Assembly (NCBI GenBank): GCA_009838515.1
Contig: VXRL01000041.1
Span: forward strand, 86,571-150,570
Direction: 5' to 3'
Source: Terriglobia bacterium
Lineage (GTDB): Bacteria; Acidobacteriota; Terriglobia; Bryobacterales; UBA6623
DNA: 64,000 bases
Both the position numbers and the translations under genes were made by a program. The notes beneath the pieces are model-generated. The model was not told the DNA's origin. It did not search any database and worked only from the letters and a program-made list of their open reading frames with translations. Numbering within the stretch: the first letter of the stretch is position 1; every line of letters starts with the position of its first letter. This document shows, piece by piece, positions 10,701 to 19,042 of the stretch.

Positions 10701-10958
10701 CTTGAATCCGACGGACTCGCAGCGCAGCTCGTACGTGCCGGGCTGCACCAGTGTGAAGTTGAAGCCGCCGGACTCGTTGCTCTGTGTCGAGGCCTCGACG
10801 CCGGTGTCCGAATTGGTCAACACCACGTCGGCGGCGACGATGACGGCGCCTGTGGCGTCAGCAACGGTGCCGGTTAGGCCGGACTGCTGAGCGAGAATCG
10901 GCGAAACCCCCAGCAAGAGACCCGCGGCGAACGTCGCGAATAGAATTCGTGCGCGCAT
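7701..10958 (-). CDS. TonB-dependent outer-membrane receptor with N-terminal carboxypeptidase-regulatory-like domain
   Basis: 1085 residues from the ATG at 10958, chosen for its signal peptide (MRARILFATFAAGLLLGV...ILAQ) and a GGGGAG ribosome-binding site 7 bases upstream. A CarboxypepD_reg-like beta-sandwich follows (LTGTVADATGAVIVAADVVL, about residues 27-110), then a plug-like region (MPVGSRQAG, SGNGLIIMSTRSGTNDFHGALY) and a long beta-barrel ending in LGLRLEF with a terminal aromatic residue suited to BAM insertion. This is the Oar/SusC-like receptor type that is expanded in Acidobacteriota. The imported substrate is unknown. It lies downstream of a second receptor, with a hairpin after its stop. 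Confidence 0.92.
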   Translation of the reverse strand: MRARILFATFAAGLLLGVSPILAQQSGLTGTVADATGAVIVAADVVLTNSDTGVEASTQSNESGGFNFTLVQPGTYELRCESVGFKTYRQSGLVMETGLTKTVNIQLQLGEITETIEVTGSAPLLETENTTVGQFIERTTVAQMPVGSRQAGQLIKLAGNVTFATSGGGLYDLPFFSMAGGRSRNQMWHLDGGVVQNMALGIAQLNLNPPVESLREFKVESNNYAAEFGRSGNGLIIMSTRSGTNDFHGALYHNFRNDAIDARTFFAPSIAPLRYNIFGGSLGGPVKKDQTFFFVNFEGQRRSDGITVANTDVPHPAEKNMGDFSARSGFDLIDPLSGEPFPMNRIPADRIDPLGSAFARLYPDPNAPGPVTAAPRDNYVKNVSNRGQSDFLTIKIDHNFGQKDRISSRFSNVNAPAWPAPVYPNEFADFRGSRQTRSNLVSTSTWNHNFTTTMVNEFRYTYGNRTFTTRGLGTGSGKNGELGVPNVDPEFFATVNVVGYTRLGAGNQERLQLPIRTHQVVNNTSWFKGAHSVKWGMEYRYSRNQDDFNASAGGRFDFNNRATGDALAQLLLGWTTRGQLVDTDILNTRSDYWGFYVQDSWKTTDKLTLNLGLRWEIDTPRWELNNNQSGFDPLANNSVCNCPGVMLFAGRDGRGKYAHDLDGNNFGPRFGLAYRATSTIVIRAGYGVNYNGAYARAVPFTQFWTFSRTLDINSPDGGFTPAFMLSEGLPTVQPFTDADRVGTFGATVTGRRTVSPDYIQQHQQNGYAQQWNFTIQKQLPSSILLEAQYQANVGHKLGGQNYNQNMIPLVGGRGPETQSQNARLFPQYNAVWVESPDWGNSTYHSLNLKAEKRFSSGLSYLINYTWSKFIDDVESANELGGEQNNGYTHFQLRHLDKALSGNDIRHRVVASGVYELPVGRGRALSIENPVLNGIIGGWGLGVIAEFRTGSPYGIIEQRNESNTFSHGQRPNVAGDHVLSGGRSKEAKLLEWFDTSQFTRPGVGVFGNSPRNVCCGPGFAVVDVSIQKRFNITETSRLEFRADFFNIANHANFRIPERRRGNSGFGRIRGTIGTGRQTQLGLRLEF

Positions 10959-11225
10959 CAAAATACTCCCCCCTGATTGCAAATCAACCCAAGTAGTGTC
11001 TTGCAAACTTACGCACCATGCTACCACGCGGGTTCAGATTCCGAATCAGTGCCGCACTCGAGTACGGCTCTTCCGAGAGCGACGTTCGGTGGCCTGCCTT
11101 AGAGCGCCCACTGCCTTGCTAGTCGAGGCGCACAGCCTCCATGGAACGGGCTCTTCTCGAGACGCCTGTCGGCAGTCCCGTGAGTGCGCGACCCACCCGC
11201 TGTGGTGGGAATCGCTGTCCGGTCG

Positions 11226-13892
11226 CTACCAGAGAAACTTCAGCTGGAACCGGAATGTGCGTCCGTCGTTGAGCGTGTTGTTGATTTGACCGAAGTTCGG
11301 CGAGGAAAGTCCCTTCCCAGGCTCGGCGAACTGCGGCGTATTGAAGAAATTGATCGCCTCAGCGCGGAGCTCCATCGACCATTCCGGTCCGATTCGGAAG
11401 CGGCGCGAGAGCGAAGCGTTGACGTTGGCGATCTTGCCCTTGCGGAAGGTGTTGCGCCCGAGGCTGCCGGCCTGCTCGGCGGGCGCGTCGATGAAGCGAA
11501 AAGCGCTGCGCGGCAACAGTGACTCGGACGTGTCCGGGGAGCCGATGACACGTCCGAGGACCGACGGGTCGACCAGCATCGGCCGGTCGCCCCTGCGCCC
11601 GTCGATGTTGCCGAAGCCAGGTCCGTCGGAGCCGGACCCTAGCGAGAAGGGCGTCCCCGACTTGAGCAGGGACACCGTTGAGAGCGTCCAATTGCTCAGG
11701 AGCCTCCCGGGCCAGTGCGGTGCTAGGCCGCGAGGTGTCGTGTAGCTGGCCTGAAGCAGGAACGCGTGCGGCTGGTCGAAGTCGCTGAGTCCCTTCAGGT
11801 CGCGCTGAGATTCCTGCTCTGTCTGTGCAACAGCGATCCGAGCATCAGGCCCGGACGCCGTGTTGGTGTAAGAGCCCCCTAAGTCAATGGCCTTGCTGAG
11901 CCAGTAGGAAGCGTTCAGTGACAGGCCCCGCCAGCCCGGCGCTGATAGAGTGACGCGTCCCGCGTCGAAATAGCCCCGCGACCCGTTATGGATGAACAAG
12001 TGCTCGAAAGTGCTCTGGTCGGGGCGGCGCTCATTGATGTTCTGGATGGTCGAGACCACGCCGGGAATCTCGCGGGCGCGATTCAGAAAGTACGTGATGA
12101 TCAGCTTGTGGGCGCGGCTCCCGACGTATCCGAGCTGCAGGCGCCAGTCAGCGGCGAGGCGCTTCTCCCAGCTGAAGTTGTACTGATGCGCGTAAGGCAC
12201 GGTCAGGTCCGGGCCGGGCTCGATCCGGCTCGAACGGGCGTTCGGGTCGCGCTTGGAGTGATCGACCAAGGAACGCCAATTCGCCAGGGGCGGCTGGATG
12301 AAGATCGATGTCACGGTGTGCGGCGCATTCAGGCGGGCCTGCCCGTAGGTGACCGGAAACAGGTCGCCGTAGTGCGACGCGAAGTTGCCTCTCAGCACGC
12401 CCGCATCGGCAGGGAGGCGGTACGCGAATCCGAACGAGCCAGCCAGGTTGTTCAGGTCCGAATCCATCGCCAGCTTGGTCTTCCCGGTGACATCGACCGG
12501 GCGCGTGAAGGGCTCGTAGCGGACGCCGAGGTTCAGCGTCAGGCGCTTGGTCGCTTGCCAGCGGTCGCCCAGAAAGAAACTGTTTGACCAGTTGCGGAAC
12601 CCGCGGTAGGTCGACCCCAGGGAGACGGCCATGCGGCTTGGCAGCCCCAAGCGGAGGTTCGTGATGGCGTCGTTGCCGAAGTTTGCGGCGAACAGCAGGA
12701 GTCCGCGACCGGCGTCCGGCTCCTCGCCGTTGTATTGGAGGCGGGTCAGGGAGAAGCCAGCTGTGATCTGGTGGTTGCCGCGAGTGTGGTGCAGGGTGGC
12801 CGCCTGCCGCCAGCGGTTCTGAGCGCGATCGATCGGGATGTTGGGAAAGGGTCCCAGAAACGTCAGGTCCATGGCGCTCATGAAGATCGGGCCGACCGCG
12901 CCCTCCGCGGGTAGCAGGAGGGTGCCGAGGCGGTCGAGGCCCGTCGAGAGTTGGAGTACCGTCGAGGGCGCCAGCGGCAGGCTCCAGGTGAGTCGAGCGG
13001 AATGGGATCTGTTGTCGGTGTCGGGATTCTGACCCTTGACCAGTTGGAAGGCGTCGACGTTTTGGGCCGTCCAGGCGTGTCGCAGCGAGAGCTTGCCCCC
13101 GGCGACGCCCTCGCGGTCTAGCTGGATCCGGACGGAATCGGTATTGATCCGCTGCAGGCTGTTCGTGTTATGGGCGCGGGCAGCGATGTCGGGCCGGTTC
13201 GGCGAGACCGCCGGAAACGCGTCCAGAATCTGCTGGACTTCGAGGCGGGTGGCCGGATCCCTAGCCAGTGGAGTCCGTTCCTCCGGAAGCGGGATGAGGA
13301 CGTTGCCGTTGACGTTTCCTCGGATCTTGTTTTGGGACACGCCTAAGGTGACTGCGCCCAAGGCACCCAGCGGTGCGGCGAGGTTGACGCCGAAAAGGTT
13401 TTCCCTGGCAGGCTGGACGGCGCCCACCTGAAAGAACGAACGGGCCGAGAACACGCTGTTGTTGTGGCGCCAGTAGGCGTCGCCATGGAAGCCGCCGGCG
13501 GGAGCGGGCAGGGCGTGCACTGGGGGAGTCGGAGGCTTTCCGTACTCGGAGCCGAAATAGCCTTGGTTGACGGCGAACTCATCGATGATTGTCGCGGTCG
13601 TGCCGAGGCGGATATTGAGTTCCTTGAGAGCGTTGTTGTCGACGAGGTTGAACTGGACGTTTTCGTTGCGCCGGCTCTCGCCCGAATCTGAGGCCGTCTC
13701 CCCCAGGAGGTTGATTTCCGTGCGCTGCGCGCCGTCGCTCTCAGGCTCCTCAGCGGCATCGCCTTCCGGCTCTGCCTCGGCGCTGGGAGGCTCTGGAGCC
13801 GCTTGCTGGCCGGCCAGGCCCGGAGCGTTCCCGGCAGCGAGGACGAGCAGGAGCCCCGCGTGTCCACAGATCAATCTACGGGGCCGCAGCAT
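11226..13892 (-). CDS. TonB-dependent receptor-like outer-membrane barrel, no obvious carboxypeptidase-regulatory domain
   Basis: 888 residues with a signal peptide (MLRPRRLICGHAGLLLVLAAGNAPGLAGQ), then an acidic proline/glutamate-rich linker (about 30-60) instead of the beta-sandwich seen in the neighbouring receptor. A plug-like block (NEFAVNQGYFGSEYG-like, residues about 100-120; GGFHGDAYWRHNN) leads into a barrel of alternating amphipathic strands ending FRFQLKFLW, with the usual terminal aromatic. The barrel strands resemble those of the acidobacterial receptor family. It starts 70 bases after a small secreted protein and behind a DUF1592/DUF1552 pair, so it is probably co-transcribed with them. 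Substrate unknown. Confidence 0.82.
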   Translation of the reverse strand: MLRPRRLICGHAGLLLVLAAGNAPGLAGQQAAPEPPSAEAEPEGDAAEEPESDGAQRTEINLLGETASDSGESRRNENVQFNLVDNNALKELNIRLGTTATIIDEFAVNQGYFGSEYGKPPTPPVHALPAPAGGFHGDAYWRHNNSVFSARSFFQVGAVQPARENLFGVNLAAPLGALGAVTLGVSQNKIRGNVNGNVLIPLPEERTPLARDPATRLEVQQILDAFPAVSPNRPDIAARAHNTNSLQRINTDSVRIQLDREGVAGGKLSLRHAWTAQNVDAFQLVKGQNPDTDNRSHSARLTWSLPLAPSTVLQLSTGLDRLGTLLLPAEGAVGPIFMSAMDLTFLGPFPNIPIDRAQNRWRQAATLHHTRGNHQITAGFSLTRLQYNGEEPDAGRGLLLFAANFGNDAITNLRLGLPSRMAVSLGSTYRGFRNWSNSFFLGDRWQATKRLTLNLGVRYEPFTRPVDVTGKTKLAMDSDLNNLAGSFGFAYRLPADAGVLRGNFASHYGDLFPVTYGQARLNAPHTVTSIFIQPPLANWRSLVDHSKRDPNARSSRIEPGPDLTVPYAHQYNFSWEKRLAADWRLQLGYVGSRAHKLIITYFLNRAREIPGVVSTIQNINERRPDQSTFEHLFIHNGSRGYFDAGRVTLSAPGWRGLSLNASYWLSKAIDLGGSYTNTASGPDARIAVAQTEQESQRDLKGLSDFDQPHAFLLQASYTTPRGLAPHWPGRLLSNWTLSTVSLLKSGTPFSLGSGSDGPGFGNIDGRRGDRPMLVDPSVLGRVIGSPDTSESLLPRSAFRFIDAPAEQAGSLGRNTFRKGKIANVNASLSRRFRIGPEWSMELRAEAINFFNTPQFAEPGKGLSSPNFGQINNTLNDGRTFRFQLKFLW

Positions 13893-13962
13893 CCAACCGT
13901 ATCATCGCATCAGCGACTTCCGGGCTGGGGCTCGCCCAGGTCCTGGTTCGTCCCTGGCGCTG

Positions 13963-14418
13963 CTATCGAACCAGCGCTTGGAGCCGAAATGTGTGGAAGC
14001 GCCGATTGCGGTCTGTCTCATCGCTGTCCCAAGCGCGGCGGACGGGGATGTCGTTCCCGCTGGAGGCGTCACGGGCTGCGGCCAGTTCCCGGGTAAGGTC
14101 GATCCACTCACCATCGATGGTCCCTTCGAAGCGGTACAAGACAATGTTGATCTGATTGCCGGACTGCTGGAGAGCCTCGACTTCAAACTTCACCCGGCCT
14201 TCCGAGACAATTCCGGAGATGATTGGATCGCTCGTTCCGGCATCGTTGTACGCTTTCCCGCTCAGCGCCGCGCCTCGCTGCACGAACTGGAACGCAATGT
14301 CCCTAGCGGGCGTCCGCCCGCGCTCGGGCACGGTGCCGATCCAAGTTCCGGTAAGGTCCGCGGCCGTCAGGCCCGCTGCTAGGACCGCGTACAGGCCAAC
14401 GATCGCTAGCCAGCGCAT
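13963..14418 (-). CDS. Small secreted protein of unknown function
   Basis: 151 residues. A signal peptide (MRWLAIVGLYAVLAAGLTAAD) precedes a compact beta-rich domain beginning LTGTWIGTVPERGRTPARD, in the style of small lipocalin-like or calycin-like exported domains found in acidobacterial operons. It has no cysteines and no catalytic motif I recognise. It starts 6 bases after the DUF1552 stop and precedes the second TonB receptor, so it is most likely in the same operon. Function is not assigned. Confidence 0.75.
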   Translation of the reverse strand: MRWLAIVGLYAVLAAGLTAADLTGTWIGTVPERGRTPARDIAFQFVQRGAALSGKAYNDAGTSDPIISGIVSEGRVKFEVEALQQSGNQINIVLYRFEGTIDGEWIDLTRELAAARDASSGNDIPVRRAWDSDETDRNRRFHTFRLQALVR

Positions 14419-14424
14419 GGGACG

Positions 14425-15768
14425 TCAGGAAACCAGCATTCCCCTGAGCGGACCGCTGCTGTCGGCGAAGCGCTCAACCGGGGCTCCGAAGGCTTCCAGC
14501 ATTGCCACGTAGAGGTTCGCGAGGGGGTGGTCTTCGCCGTAGATCAGATGCTGCCCGCTGTCGATGCGACCGCCACCGCTGCCGCCGACTAGCACGGGCA
14601 ACTTGTGCGGGTCGTGCTTCTGGCCGTCCGAGAGAGCCGAGGCGAACAGGATCATCGAATTGTCCAACACCGTGCTCGGGCCTTCGGGCATCTCCGCCAG
14701 GCGGCGGAGCAGGTACGCATATTGCTCAACGTGCCAGCGGTTGATGATCTTGTATTCGGCCAGCTTCTGCTCTTCGTTGGCGTGGTGCGAGACGTCGTGG
14801 TGACCGGATGTGACGCCATCAAGGAAGCGGAAGCTGACGTTGCTAACGGCATTGCCGAACATGAACGTCGCCACCCGAGTTGTGTCCGACTGGAAGGCCA
14901 CGGCGATCATGTCCAGCATCAAGCGCACGTGCTCGGAGTGGTTGGAAGGCCGCTCCGCTGGCGCGTCGCGCAGGTCCAGCTTCGCCAACGGCTTCCAGTT
15001 GGTGTGCTCGGGCCGGGCGGACCATTGCACCCGCTTCTCCAAGGAGCGCACCGACGCCAAGTACTCGTCCAAGCGGGCCCGGTCCGCGGAGCCCAACCCC
15101 TTGCGCAGCCGCTTCGCATCTTGCAGCACGCGGTCCAGCAGCAGGGAATCGAGCCCAGCCTCAGACACGCTCGACCCATGTGCGGCCCGGAAGAGCCGTT
15201 CGTATACCGCCCTAGGGTTCAGCTCCCGCGCCAGCGGTGTGGTCGGTGTCGACCACGAGATGTGCGAACCATAGACTCGCGTGTAGCCCACCACGGCGTC
15301 GTTGCCGACGGCCACCGGCGTAACGCCGAGTTCGAGCGAGGGCAACGGAGTGAGGTGTCCGCGCGCCTGGACTGCAACCTGATCGAACGAAACCCCATTG
15401 CGCAGGTCAGCGCCCTGTGTCTTCTTGATCCTGGCGCAGGTCAGGATCGAGGACTCCTTGACGTAATGGCCGTCCCCGTCCTTGGCCTGCTCGTTCCACA
15501 GGTTGCTCAGCACAGTGACTTGCTGCCGGATGTCGGCGAGCGGCTCTAAGCTTGGCGTGAGTTCAAAGTTGCGGCCCGGGGTGGCCGGCGTCCACGTGGC
15601 CGGGTACGCGCCGTTGGGCATGTACAGCGCGGCCATGCGGACCGGACTCGGCTGGTCCGACCGACCGCTTCCAACCGCCAGCGCTTCGAGCCACGGCAGC
15701 CCCAATGCGACGCCGCTGCCACGCAGCAATGCGCGGCGCGAGATCTGCAAGGCGCGACTGGCAGGCAT
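14425..15768 (-). CDS. DUF1552 family protein, Tat-exported
   Basis: 447 residues from the ATG at 15768, two bases after the stop of the upstream DUF1592 gene. Longer upstream in-frame sequence would run into that gene. The N-terminus has a twin-arginine signal (SRRALLRGSGVALGLPWLEAL). Family features follow: ALYMPNGAYP, the LSNLWNEQAKDGDGHYVKES region, SSIGTDT-like positions, and a C-terminal VLVGGSGGGRIDSGQHLIYG followed by PLANLYVAMLEAFGAPVERF. DUF1552 proteins are distantly sulfatase-like and nearly always sit beside DUF1592 cytochromes in Planctomycetota and Acidobacteriota. Biochemical role unknown. A second member starts at the right edge of the window. Confidence 0.9.
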   Translation of the reverse strand: MPASRALQISRRALLRGSGVALGLPWLEALAVGSGRSDQPSPVRMAALYMPNGAYPATWTPATPGRNFELTPSLEPLADIRQQVTVLSNLWNEQAKDGDGHYVKESSILTCARIKKTQGADLRNGVSFDQVAVQARGHLTPLPSLELGVTPVAVGNDAVVGYTRVYGSHISWSTPTTPLARELNPRAVYERLFRAAHGSSVSEAGLDSLLLDRVLQDAKRLRKGLGSADRARLDEYLASVRSLEKRVQWSARPEHTNWKPLAKLDLRDAPAERPSNHSEHVRLMLDMIAVAFQSDTTRVATFMFGNAVSNVSFRFLDGVTSGHHDVSHHANEEQKLAEYKIINRWHVEQYAYLLRRLAEMPEGPSTVLDNSMILFASALSDGQKHDPHKLPVLVGGSGGGRIDSGQHLIYGEDHPLANLYVAMLEAFGAPVERFADSSGPLRGMLVS

Positions 15769-15770
15769 GG

Positions 15771-17672
15771 TCAGTGTCGCTCCGGACCCTGCGCGGGACC
15801 CGCAACGTGGAGGAATGGCTCGCTGCGTACGACCTCGCGCAGCAGCGCCCAAGCTGAGTATCCTTGGCTCTCGACATGGGTCACGATGGATTCCACGGCA
15901 CAGGTGTCGGACGCCGTCAGCCCCCTACCAAGAGCATAGCCCAGCAGTCGCTTCGCTAGGTTTCTCAAGAACAGATGCTTGCGCTCCAGCAGAGCTGCCT
16001 TAAGACTGGCCGGACCGTCCAGTTGGGTGCCGTCGGGGAGTCTGCCCGTGGCGTCGACCGGGACTCCCCTGTCACGGTCCCTCCATCTTCCCAGCACGTC
16101 GTAGTTTTCCAGTGCGAATCCGAGCGGATCGATGCGTTGGTGGCAGCTTGCGCAGCTTGGGCTTCTGCTGTGAGCTGAGAGCTGCTCGCGGATCGACTTG
16201 ACGGTTTTCCCCTCGCCCGGCTCCTCCAACTCCCCGACATCGGGGGGCGGGGCAGGGGGCGGACTGCCGAGGATCGAATCGAGTATCCATACGCCGCGCA
16301 GAACGGGACTGGTGCGGTGCGGGTGCGATGCTAGGGCCGAAATCGACGGCATGCCAAGCAGGCCCCCGCGTCCGGAGCCCTCGGGCAGTTCCATCCAGTT
16401 TGGATTCTTCCTGTCTTGCTCCTTCTCCAGGGGCAGCCCCAAGTGTGTGATCAGTGGCTGCGTCAGCACGGTGCCGTCCGAATCGAGGAACTCGAGCACG
16501 GACCGGTTGTCGCGAAAGACCTCTCGGAAGAAAAACACGGGCTGCAGCAGAATGTCGCCCCGCAGCTCGGCATCAGCGGCATATTCCGGGAACAGTTCGG
16601 GGTCGGGGCCGTGGGTGCCTTCCAGTTCCCGAATCCGCAACCATTGCTCGGTGAACCGCGAGAAGAACTCCAGAGCCCTGTCGTCACGCAGCATGCGCGG
16701 AACCAAGCGGTCTAGCACTGCCGGATCGTCCATTTTCCCGGCAGCAGCGATGTCAAGCAGGAGCTCGTCCGGCTGGCTGCCCCAGAGGAAAAATGAGAGC
16801 CGTGAAGCCAGCGCATACTGTCCGGAAGCGGGAGCGCTGGTATCGGCCCGTACGTGAAAGAGGAAGTCAGGGGAGACCAAGGCGCTGCGCAGCGCGAAAA
16901 AGATCGCCGATTCGAAGTCCAATCCACGCCGTCGCGCCCGCTGCACCAGACGAACGTAAGGTGCGATAGCTGCCGAGTCGACCGGTCGGCGAAATGCCAT
17001 TGGAAGGAACTCCGCAAGGATTTGCCTGGAAGCTTCGACCTCGGTTTTATTGGGGCCCGGTCGGCCTACGAAGATCTTGGCGCGTGACTTGAACTCCTTG
17101 GCCGCAACATCCAGTACGAACTTAGCAGTGGCGAGATACTTCTCAGCCAGCAGGGGCGAGAGAAACAAGGTTTCAGCAGCATTGTCAAAACCCTCCCCGC
17201 CAGCGCCGTCAACCGGGAACATCTCGCTGACGTCGATCTGGATGTCGAACAGGTCGCGGATCGTAGCGCTGTACTCGTCGCGATTGAGCCGCCTGATAGG
17301 GCTGGGTGTCGGTGGCAGCTCGGCTGCGCATGCTTGGCTTCGCCAGGTTTGCTCGACCCATGCGACGAAGGCGGTTCGCTCCTCCAATGAAGGCGATGGG
17401 GCGCCGGCCGGCGGCATTTCATGGTTCGAGACTCTGGCCGCGAGCGAGACCCAGGCGTCAGGGTGCTCGACGAAAGACGCCTCGCTGCGCAACTTATCGG
17501 TGCGGAAGCCTCCCGCGGGCGTGCTCCCGCTGTGGCAGGTTCTGCAGTGGTCGTCAAGAAACGAGCTGGCGGACGAACGGTCATACGTATCCTGTGCGCC
17601 AGCGGTCAGGGGACCGGCCCACGCAAGCACGCAGAGCCCTGCGGTGGTGCGGGTCAGGCTGCTCGAGAACAA
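15771..17672 (-). CDS. DUF1592/DUF1588 multidomain c-type cytochrome (planctomycete type)
   Basis: 633 residues with a signal peptide. Order of domains: an N-terminal PSCyt-type haem motif CRTCH (43-47) with GGFRTDKL after it, a DUF1587-like block (NRDEYSATIRDLFDIQIDVSEMF), DUF1595, DUF1592 (ASRLSFFLWGSQPDELLLD), DUF1588 (HRTSPVLRGVWILDSILG), a second haem motif CASCH (507-511) in SPSCASCHQRIDPLGFALENYD, and DUF1585. It is predicted to be a periplasmic dihaem protein. Paired by a two-base gap with DUF1552, the usual arrangement. Proposed roles in polymer oxidation are inference only. Confidence 0.92.
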   Translation of the reverse strand: MFSSSLTRTTAGLCVLAWAGPLTAGAQDTYDRSSASSFLDDHCRTCHSGSTPAGGFRTDKLRSEASFVEHPDAWVSLAARVSNHEMPPAGAPSPSLEERTAFVAWVEQTWRSQACAAELPPTPSPIRRLNRDEYSATIRDLFDIQIDVSEMFPVDGAGGEGFDNAAETLFLSPLLAEKYLATAKFVLDVAAKEFKSRAKIFVGRPGPNKTEVEASRQILAEFLPMAFRRPVDSAAIAPYVRLVQRARRRGLDFESAIFFALRSALVSPDFLFHVRADTSAPASGQYALASRLSFFLWGSQPDELLLDIAAAGKMDDPAVLDRLVPRMLRDDRALEFFSRFTEQWLRIRELEGTHGPDPELFPEYAADAELRGDILLQPVFFFREVFRDNRSVLEFLDSDGTVLTQPLITHLGLPLEKEQDRKNPNWMELPEGSGRGGLLGMPSISALASHPHRTSPVLRGVWILDSILGSPPPAPPPDVGELEEPGEGKTVKSIREQLSAHSRSPSCASCHQRIDPLGFALENYDVLGRWRDRDRGVPVDATGRLPDGTQLDGPASLKAALLERKHLFLRNLAKRLLGYALGRGLTASDTCAVESIVTHVESQGYSAWALLREVVRSEPFLHVAGPAQGPERH

Positions 17673-17798
17673 CGCTCAGGCTCTCCGTGCACAATGCAGG
17701 ATTGGCCCCAGCCCGCCGGCGGCATGCGCCGGGACAGCGGCTCCGATGGCGTGTGCTAGCTTAGGAATTGGAAGCATTGCCACTGGGGCTCTTGTTGA

Positions 17799-17874
17799 GC
17801 CACGATAGCTCAGTTGGTAGAGCAGCGGTTTCGTAAACCGCAGGTCGTCGGTTCGAGTCCGACTCGTGGCTCCA
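17799..17874 (+). tRNA. tRNA-Thr (anticodon CGT)
   Basis: A 76-base cloverleaf including an encoded CCA (17872-17874). Acceptor stem GCCACGA pairs with TCGTGGC and the discriminator is T. The D-arm contains AGCTCAGTTGGTAGAGC. The anticodon arm GCGGT-TTCGTAA-ACCGC places CGT in the loop, decoding ACG threonine. The T-arm carries GTTCGAGTC. The adjacent downstream DNA has paired ATAGGTTAC repeats. Confidence 0.97.
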
Positions 17875-17893
17875 TCGTATCTCGGTCCGACCC

Positions 17894-17933
17894 GGACACA
17901 TAGGTTACGGGACGTACCGGAGAGATAGGTTAC
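17894..17933. mobile_element. Possible relic of an IS481-like insertion-sequence end
   Basis: Two near-identical units, CATAGGTTAC (17899-17908) and GATAGGTTAC (17924-17933), lie 25 bases apart in the context CCGGACACATAGG and CCGGAGAGATAGG. Tandem ACATAGGTxAC units beside CCGGA are typical of one terminus of IS481-type elements as I recall them. There is no transposase frame in the 160 bases before egtD, so at most a solitary end remains, 20 bases beyond tRNA-Thr. Assignment is by memory of the motif. Confidence 0.4.
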
Positions 17934-18033
17934 AACTTCGTTCCGGCCGCTCCGGCTTGACTGCTGCTTTGCGCAGCGATCCCCCGGGCGATGAGCATCC
18001 GCGTGTCAGTGGTTCGCAGTTGTGTGCGGGCGG

Positions 18034-18990
18034 TCAGTCGACCAGCCACAAGCCTTCCAAGAGAGGCCATTCATCGTCCACCCAGATCGCCAGCTCCCGG
18101 AATCCGCCCTCCTGCATCGCGTTGCCGATCTCGGCGCGCTCGAATTTGTACGAGCTCTCGGTCCAAATCGTTTCGCCACTTCGAATGTCGCAAGTGGCAC
18201 TGGCCAAGGGGATCGGCACGCTTTGGTCGCGGGTGGCGAGGAGGTGCATCTCGACCCTCCGCTCGCCCTCGTCGTAGCGAACTACGTGCCTGAACGAGTC
18301 TAGGTCGAAGCTGGCACCCAGTTCGCGGTTGACCCGGCCCAGGACGTTGCGATTGAACGCGGCGGTCACGCCGGTGGGGTCGTCGTATGCCCGCAGCAGG
18401 TCGGCTTTGGGCTTTACAAGGTCGAACCCGATCAGGAAGTAGTCTCCGGGCCGTAGCGCGGACCGCAGTGATGCTAGGAACGAACCGCGGTCGTCAGGGC
18501 CGAGATTTCCGATGCTGCTGCCTAGGAACAACAGCATCAACGGGACGTCTGCTGGGCGAGACTCGCGCATGGACCGCACGCCGTCCACATAGGCGCCGTG
18601 GTAGGGGAGCACAGGGACGAGGTCACCGAGTTCCTGCCGGCAGCGTTCTAGCGCTTCTGAAGAGATGTCAATCGGGCAATAGGATCTCACCAAGCCCGGC
18701 ACCAATGCTTCCAGCACCAAGCGAGTCTTCGTCCCGCTACCGCTGCCCAGTTCGGCAATCGTCAGCGCTTGGCAATGGATGTGGCTGCGGAGCGATCGCG
18801 CAGCGCGGCGTAAGACCCTGTGGTCGGCTCGCGTCAGGCCGTATTCCGGCAAGTGGGTGATTGCCTCGAACAGCGCGCTGCCCACCGCGTCATACAAGTG
18901 CCTCGCAGGCAGCCACTTACGCTCGGCTTCGCACAGGCCTATGCGGGCGTCTCGGGCGAATTCCTCGCGGGGCGCGCCGTTACCGTTCAT
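18034..18990 (-). CDS. egtD: L-histidine N-alpha-methyltransferase EgtD (ergothioneine biosynthesis)
   Basis: 318 residues from the ATG at 18990. A longer upstream frame exists but lies in the divergent promoter gap and into egtB. The family block WLPARHLYDAVGSALFEAIT is followed by the AdoMet loop AELGSGSGTKTR and the LLFLGSSIGNL motif characteristic of EgtD. The enzyme trimethylates histidine to hercynine with three AdoMet. It is transcribed divergently from egtB across 52 bases, the classic arrangement of a two-gene ergothioneine locus. EgtA/EgtC are absent, which suggests a route that does not use gamma-glutamylcysteine, but this cannot be proven from the window. Confidence 0.95.
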   Translation of the reverse strand: MNGNGAPREEFARDARIGLCEAERKWLPARHLYDAVGSALFEAITHLPEYGLTRADHRVLRRAARSLRSHIHCQALTIAELGSGSGTKTRLVLEALVPGLVRSYCPIDISSEALERCRQELGDLVPVLPYHGAYVDGVRSMRESRPADVPLMLLFLGSSIGNLGPDDRGSFLASLRSALRPGDYFLIGFDLVKPKADLLRAYDDPTGVTAAFNRNVLGRVNRELGASFDLDSFRHVVRYDEGERRVEMHLLATRDQSVPIPLASATCDIRSGETIWTESSYKFERAEIGNAMQEGGFRELAIWVDDEWPLLEGLWLVD

Positions 18991-19042
18991 TGAGCCGGTT
19001 ATATCACGGCGGCATTTGGACCCCGGTGTGCGAGTTTCGATA

